From NCBI GenBank assembly GCA_022457155.1, contig JAJGOT010000294.1, positions 772,501 to 836,500 on the forward strand: DNA of 64,000 bases. The letters are read 5' to 3'. Source of the stretch: Cladopsammia gracilis. Its lineage: Eukaryota; Cnidaria; Anthozoa; Scleractinia; Dendrophylliidae. Position numbers and translations under genes: made by a program. Of the stretch, positions 59,123-64,000 are shown one piece after another; position 1 is the first letter of the stretch; each line of letters begins with the position of its first letter. Below the pieces are notes generated by a model, which did no database searches, had not been told where the DNA came from, and saw only the letters and a list, made by a program, of their open reading frames with translations.

Positions 59123-60503
59123 CGTAAATACTAAAAGAAGGAATGACCTACAACCACTTACAACCACCTACAACCACCTAAAACCATCTACAACCACCTA
59201 AAACCACCTACAACCACCTACAACCATCTACAAGGAATGACCTAAAACCATCTAAAACTACCTAAAACCATCTAGAACCACCTAAAACCATCTACAACCA
59301 CCTACAACCATCTTCAGAAATATAAAAAATCCGCGCAGAATACTGTTTTTATCATTTCAGTGTCAATTTGATCGATTTCAGGTAGCCTGCGTGCTCACCG
59401 GAAATGTTGCGTGACTCTTTCCACGGGTGTCCCATTTCATGGAAAGGGATTAAGTCGGTCCAGTTTAGTTATCGTACCTGGTTCTTTTTCGCACTTTCAT
59501 AATCATGCACAGGCAAAGCAATGGAATTCTTACTGCAATATTCGCTGGGATACAGGTATTAATTTCTTAGCGGCCACCTATTAAGCAGCCAGCCCCTGTT
59601 AAGCAGCCAGTTATCAAAGTCCCGAATTTATTGTCAGTATAAAATAAAACCCTTATTAAGCGACCGCGGCCACCTTTTGGCGGTCCTGCATGAGGACCAC
59701 CAGGACCACCTGCATATTACAGCCATGCTCCGTCACGCGTGACCAGTATTTTTAAAAATTGAATGGAGTTTTCAAGATTACGCGTCGGTTTTGAAAATTC
59801 ATTCCGAGATTCGGAATTCCCGTGAGAATTTTACCGCATTTTTGGAAACAAAGGGCAACAAAATATCATTTTGTTTGAAATGTTACATATCCGAACAATA
59901 TTAGGTTTTTTTTCTGCGTGCAGCGAAGTTATTTTCCGTTAATTCGTGACTTTCAAAGTGTTTTCCACAGAGATCTGCAAGGTTTCATTCAAATCTCGGA
60001 CGTTACAAAGAAATATTCAAATGTTCATTTCATTCTCAAAATTACTGGTCACGCGTGACGGAGCATGGCTGTAAGCGGCCACCAAAAATGTAATACGCGT
60101 AGCTGACATTGTTTTGAATAACCTGATGACAGATAAGAGTCCGAAATAGAAAGTGACGAATCTTCGCGTGATTTTGTTGTCAAGTATTGTCACTAAAATG
60201 CCTGAATCCCTTTTCTAGATGCTCTTGCCAAGTATTAAGTTTGTTTCCATGAAACGAGACACGCGTGGAAAGAGAAAGCAACATTTCCGGTGAGCGTCGC
60301 AGGCTACCTGACACTGAAATGATAAAAACAGTATTCTGCGTGGATTTTTTATATTTCTGAAGATGGTTGTAGGTGGTTTTAGGTGGTTTTAGGTGGTTGT
60401 AGATGGTTTTAGGTCATTCCTTGTAGGTGGTTGTAGATGGTTGCAGGTGGTTGTAGGTGGTTGTAGGTGGTTGTAGGTCATTCCTTCTTTTAGTATCTAC
60501 GCC
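59123..60503. mobile_element. Long-TIR transposon with 10-bp minisatellite arms (MULE/foldback-like)
   Basis: CGTAAATACTAAAAGAAGG at the left and CCTTCTTTTAGTATCTACG at the right, followed inward by about 170 bases (left) and 120 bases (right) of the 10-base unit CTACAACCAC / GTGGTTGTAG in mirror image, then further inverted sequence (AGGTAGCCTGCGTGCTCACC at about 59380 and its relative at about 60290). Flanks GCTAAATG and TCTAAATG suggest an 8-9-base target duplication, as in hAT or MULE elements. No transposase frame. Confidence 0.83.
59717..60074. mobile_element. Palindromic MITE nested in the long-TIR transposon
   Basis: TTACAGCCATGCTCCGTCAC at the left mirrors GTGACGGAGCATGGCTGTAA at the right; arms continue through GCGTGACCAGTA. 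Its host interior (GGCCACC words) is interrupted by it. Confidence 0.87.
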
Positions 60504-63211
60504 TCTAAATGAAAATTCATTAGTCTTGCTTGTACGTGTCAATGTCAGAGGTTAAAACGTTCAAATTGACGGATTATTACAAATGTATAATAATGATCAA
60601 ACGGTAACGGTAGCGTGACATAAAGCCTGTTAAAACCTCGAAATACATTGCACTCTAAACGGCCAAATATTATTACATAGGAAAGCGTTTTAGTAATGTT
60701 ACGTTGTAAGTGAATGTTAATACGTGTTATTACTGAGTTCAATAATAGTTTTCTGGAACGACGCTTCAAAGTGCAGGTCGATGAAAAACATCAAGTAGAT
60801 GTACAATGATGGATCCGAAACAAGAAAATGTCGTTTAGGAGTAACTTAATTGAGCTTTCAATGATATACTAACAACACAAGCAAACAGAAAAAAACTTGA
60901 AAAGCGAATAAAAACGATTATTGGTATATTTATTATCTCTGTGTTAAAGACCTGTCAAACTTGCGTGACCTTGCATGAGTACTTCTGCCAACATTACTCC
61001 ACAATACTCCGCACCTAAAAGCACTCAAAAAATAGCTTTTAAAAGGTCTTTCATTTCGATTACAGTGGATTGTGGTTAAGAACTTAAAAGTTCAGCAGAG
61101 GATCCTGTTATAAATCTCTAAAGTAAACGATGTTCCTTATTTTGAACAATACTCCATTGGGAAACAGTTCTTAAAACATAAATCTAATTATCTTCTTTAT
61201 ATTTCGTACTTTTCGTGGAGTAATGTTTGATTTCTACTGAAATGAAACCGAAACAACTGGATTATTCATTCCAACAAGCCCTTATAGCAAAGACATTAAC
61301 ATTGGCCATTTTGCTTTCGTTTACATTGCTTTCAACCGCTATAATTCACCATATATGAATGGAGTAATGTCGCAAGTTCGTGGAATAATGATGCACTTGC
61401 ACAATTAACGGTGAAAACCGCTGACTGGTAATTAAATTACTGTTTAGTTTAATATGTTGTCCAACATAACTGGGCAACACAGTGTCCATAGTTCAAGTGC
61501 AATTGTTCTGCTGGAGGAATTTGCTCCCAGAAATGTATACATTTCCATCTTACATTTAACATCTCTGTATTCAGGATAAACTCGACTAACAATGTTCTTT
61601 CAAGGTCTGAATATTCAATTTTAACTTTATTATCCTGTTCAGTGTCATTGACCAAAGAAACTACTAATAGTTGGATATCCATGCTAGACACAATCACAAA
61701 ACATTTGTCATACTATGATAATGTATTTTACGCCTTCAATTGTTGTAGAAAAAGACGTTATCCGTAGACTACACCCAAGTAATGTTCAACACAGTTGTAT
61801 GGAAAGTGAAAATAACTTTTAACTACTCATAAAATCAAAACTATTAACGATATAGGGCTAAGATATCGTCTGCTAAATGATAATTCATTAGTCTTGTACG
61901 TGTCAATGTCAGAGGTTAAAACGTTCAAATTGACGGATTATTACAAATGTATAATATTGATCAAACGGTAACGGTTGTGTGACATAAAGCCTGTGAAAAC
62001 CTCGAAATACATTGCACTCTAAACGGCCAAATATTATTACATAGGAAAGCATTTTAGCAATGTTACGTTGTAAGTGAATGTTAATACGTGTTATTACTGA
62101 GTTCAATAATAGTTTTCTGGAACGACGCTTCAAAGTGCAGGTCGACGAAAAACATCACGTAGATGTACAATGATGGATCCGAAACAAGAAAATGTCGTTT
62201 AGGAGTAACTTAATTGAGCTTTCAATGATATACTAACAACACAAGCAAACAGAAAAAAACTTGAAAAGCGAATAAAAACGATTATTGGTATATTTATTAT
62301 CTCTGTGTTAAAGACCTGTCAAACTTGCGTGACCTCGCATGAGTACTTCTGCCAACATTACTCCACAATACTCCGCACCTAAAAGCACTCAAACAATAGC
62401 TTTTAAAAGGTCTTTCATTTCGATTACAGTGGATTGTGGTTAAGAACTTAAAAGCTCAGCAGAGGATCCTGTTATAAATCTCTAAAGTAAAGGATTTTCC
62501 TTATTTTGAACAATACTCCATTGGGAAACAGTTCTTAAAACATAAATCTAATTATGTTCTTTATATTTCGTACTTTTCGTGGAGTAATGTTTGATTTCTA
62601 CTGAAATGAAACCAAAACAACTGGATTATTCATTCCAACAAGCCCTTATAGCAAAGACATTAACATTGGCCATTTTGCTTTCGTTTACATTGCTTTCAAC
62701 TGCTATAATTCACCATATATGAATGGAGTAATGTCGCAAGTTCGTGGAGTAATGATGCACTTGCACAATTAACGGTGAAAACCGCTGACTGATAATTAAA
62801 TTAGTGTTTAGCTTAATATGTTGTCCAACATAACTGGGCAACACAGTGTCCATAGGGTACCAAGTGCAATTGTTCTGCTGGAGGAATTTGCTCCCAAAAA
62901 TGTAGACATTTCCATCTTACATTTAACATCTCTGTATTCAGGATTAACTCGACTAACAACGTTCTTTCAAGGTCTGAATATTCAATTTTAACTTAATTAT
63001 CCTGTTCAGTGTCACTGACCAAAGAAACTACTAATGGTTTCGATATCCATGCTAGACACAATCACAAAACATTTGTCATACTATGACAATGTATTTTACG
63101 CCTTCAATTGTTGTAGAAAAAGACGTTATCCGTAGACCACACCCAAGTAATCTTCAACACAGTTGTATGAAAACTGAAAATAACTTTTAACTACTCATAA
63201 AATCAAAACTA

Positions 63212-63480
63212 GCCCCCCTTTCCGCCAAATCCAATGTTGAAAACGTCTATACAAAAGACAGTGTTAGTTGAGTATTTGCGTTAACAGCAACTTTGAAAGA
63301 GGGGGGACGAGGGGGGAGGGGTGAGGAAAACAAGGAACCTTCCCAACACTTTTGTCTTTGGTTGTATGAAAACTAAAAATAACTTTTAACTACTCATAAA
63401 ATCAAAACTATTAAGTAGAAATTGTATCAAGGTACCGGCTTGTGTGCACAGCCATTTGCCATAAACATTTTGTATAGCCA
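63212..63480. repeat. Insertion with local duplication in array copy 4
   Basis: After ATAAAATCAAAACTA at 63198-63212 about 170 bases of new sequence (including a GGGGGGACGAGGGGGGAGGG tract near 63301) follow. Then AATAACTTTTAACTACTCAT is repeated at 63378, and more new sequence leads back to the unit at AACGATATAGGGC (63480). Confidence 0.75.
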
Positions 63481-64000
63481 AACGATATAGGGCTAAGATA
63501 TCGTCCGCTAAATGATAATTCATTAGTCTTGCTTAAACATGTCAATGTCAGCGATTAAAACGTTCAAATTGTCGGATTATTACAAATGTATAATAATGAT
63601 CAAACGGTAACGGTTGCGTGACATAAAGCCTGTGAAAACCTCGAAATACATTGCACTCTAAACGGCCAAATATTATTACATAGGAAAGCGTTTTGGCAAT
63701 GTTACGTTGTAAGTGAATGTTAATACGTGTTATTACTGATTTCAGTAATAGTTTTCTGGAACGACGCTTCAAAGTGCAGGTCGACGAAAAACATCACGTA
63801 GATGTACAATGATGGATCCGAAACAAGAAAATGTCGTTTAGGAGGGACTTAATTGAGCTTTCAATGATATACTAACAACACAAGCAAACAGAACAAAACT
63901 TGAAAAGCGAATAAAAACGATTATTGGTATATTTATTATCTCTGTGTTAACGACCTGTCAAACTTGCGTGACCTCGCATGAGTACTTCTGCCAACATTAC

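Larger units (their letters stand above)
57668..64000. repeat. Tandem array of a 1.37-kb unit (four copies, last cut by window edge)
   Basis: The anchor AATAACTTTTAACTACTC occurs at 57681, 59054, 61811 and 63179. Copies begin at about 57668, 59042, 61800 and 63167, are roughly 1370 bases long and differ by a few percent or less. Copy 2 contains a 1.38-kb insertion and copy 4 an extra 270-base segment. Each unit contains minus-strand frames of about 74 and 83 residues (e.g. 57783-58046 and 58689-58940). In copy 3 the second is stopped by TTA in place of TTT near 62994, so coding is unlikely to be preserved. Possible satellite or recent local amplification. Confidence 0.9.

Noticed and set aside
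57783..63772. Repeated 74-83-residue minus-strand proteins
   Set aside because: They occur because the 1.37-kb unit is tandemly repeated; one copy has an in-frame stop and no domain is recognised.

Overview
This is eukaryotic DNA: multi-exon genes with GT..AG introns, an AT-rich background, and a very high load of short palindromic transposons, LINE remnants and tandem repeats. The secreted follistatin/WAP/thyroglobulin-module genes, a LINE with a cysteine-rich C-terminal tail, Penelope-like remnants and recurrent palindromic elements (a GGTGGATAGCGCTATCCACC-type family and a GGGGGTACTC-ended family) fit an anthozoan cnidarian, probably a stony coral. The species assignment is inference, because nothing in the window names it.

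Layout. Positions 1-3000 hold the 3' part of a secreted modular protein gene on + (two WAP domains, a thyroglobulin type-1 domain and a ten-cysteine follistatin/Kazal domain, all on phase 1-1 exons). A foldback element (3102-5056) separates it from a complete 13-exon bystin gene (5212-17098, +, 429 codons), a 40S ribosome-assembly factor. From 17.1 to 24.6 kb lies transposon debris: a tRNA-like element inside inverted repeats, a LINE split by two younger insertions, a hAT-like palindrome, GGGGGTACTC elements, and 3' ends of a Penelope-like element and of a minus-strand LINE.

A second secreted follistatin-domain gene starts at 25014 with a signal-peptide exon. Its domain exon lies 31 kb downstream at 55994-56227, with candidate last exons and a poly(A) signal by 57447. 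The intervening intron holds the main oddity of the window: thousands of bases of an 8/9-bp minisatellite (GTAGTTCT / GTAGTTCTT) arranged as giant head-to-head inverted arrays with inverted ends of about 110 bp. The block was then copied in a roughly 9.2-kb tandem segmental duplication (37421-46605 and 46606-55405). The last 6.3 kb (57.67-64.0 kb) is a tandem array of a 1.37-kb unit, interrupted by a long-inverted-repeat transposon whose arms carry a 10-bp minisatellite.

A recurring theme is the foldback element: short inverted ends, then short tandem repeats, then the same in mirror image. At least four unrelated families here share this design (3.1-5.1, 28.7-29.6, 34.6-54.2 and 59.1-60.5 kb). 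The only confidently complete protein-coding gene is bystin. The two extracellular-inhibitor-like genes are partial or tentative at one end.
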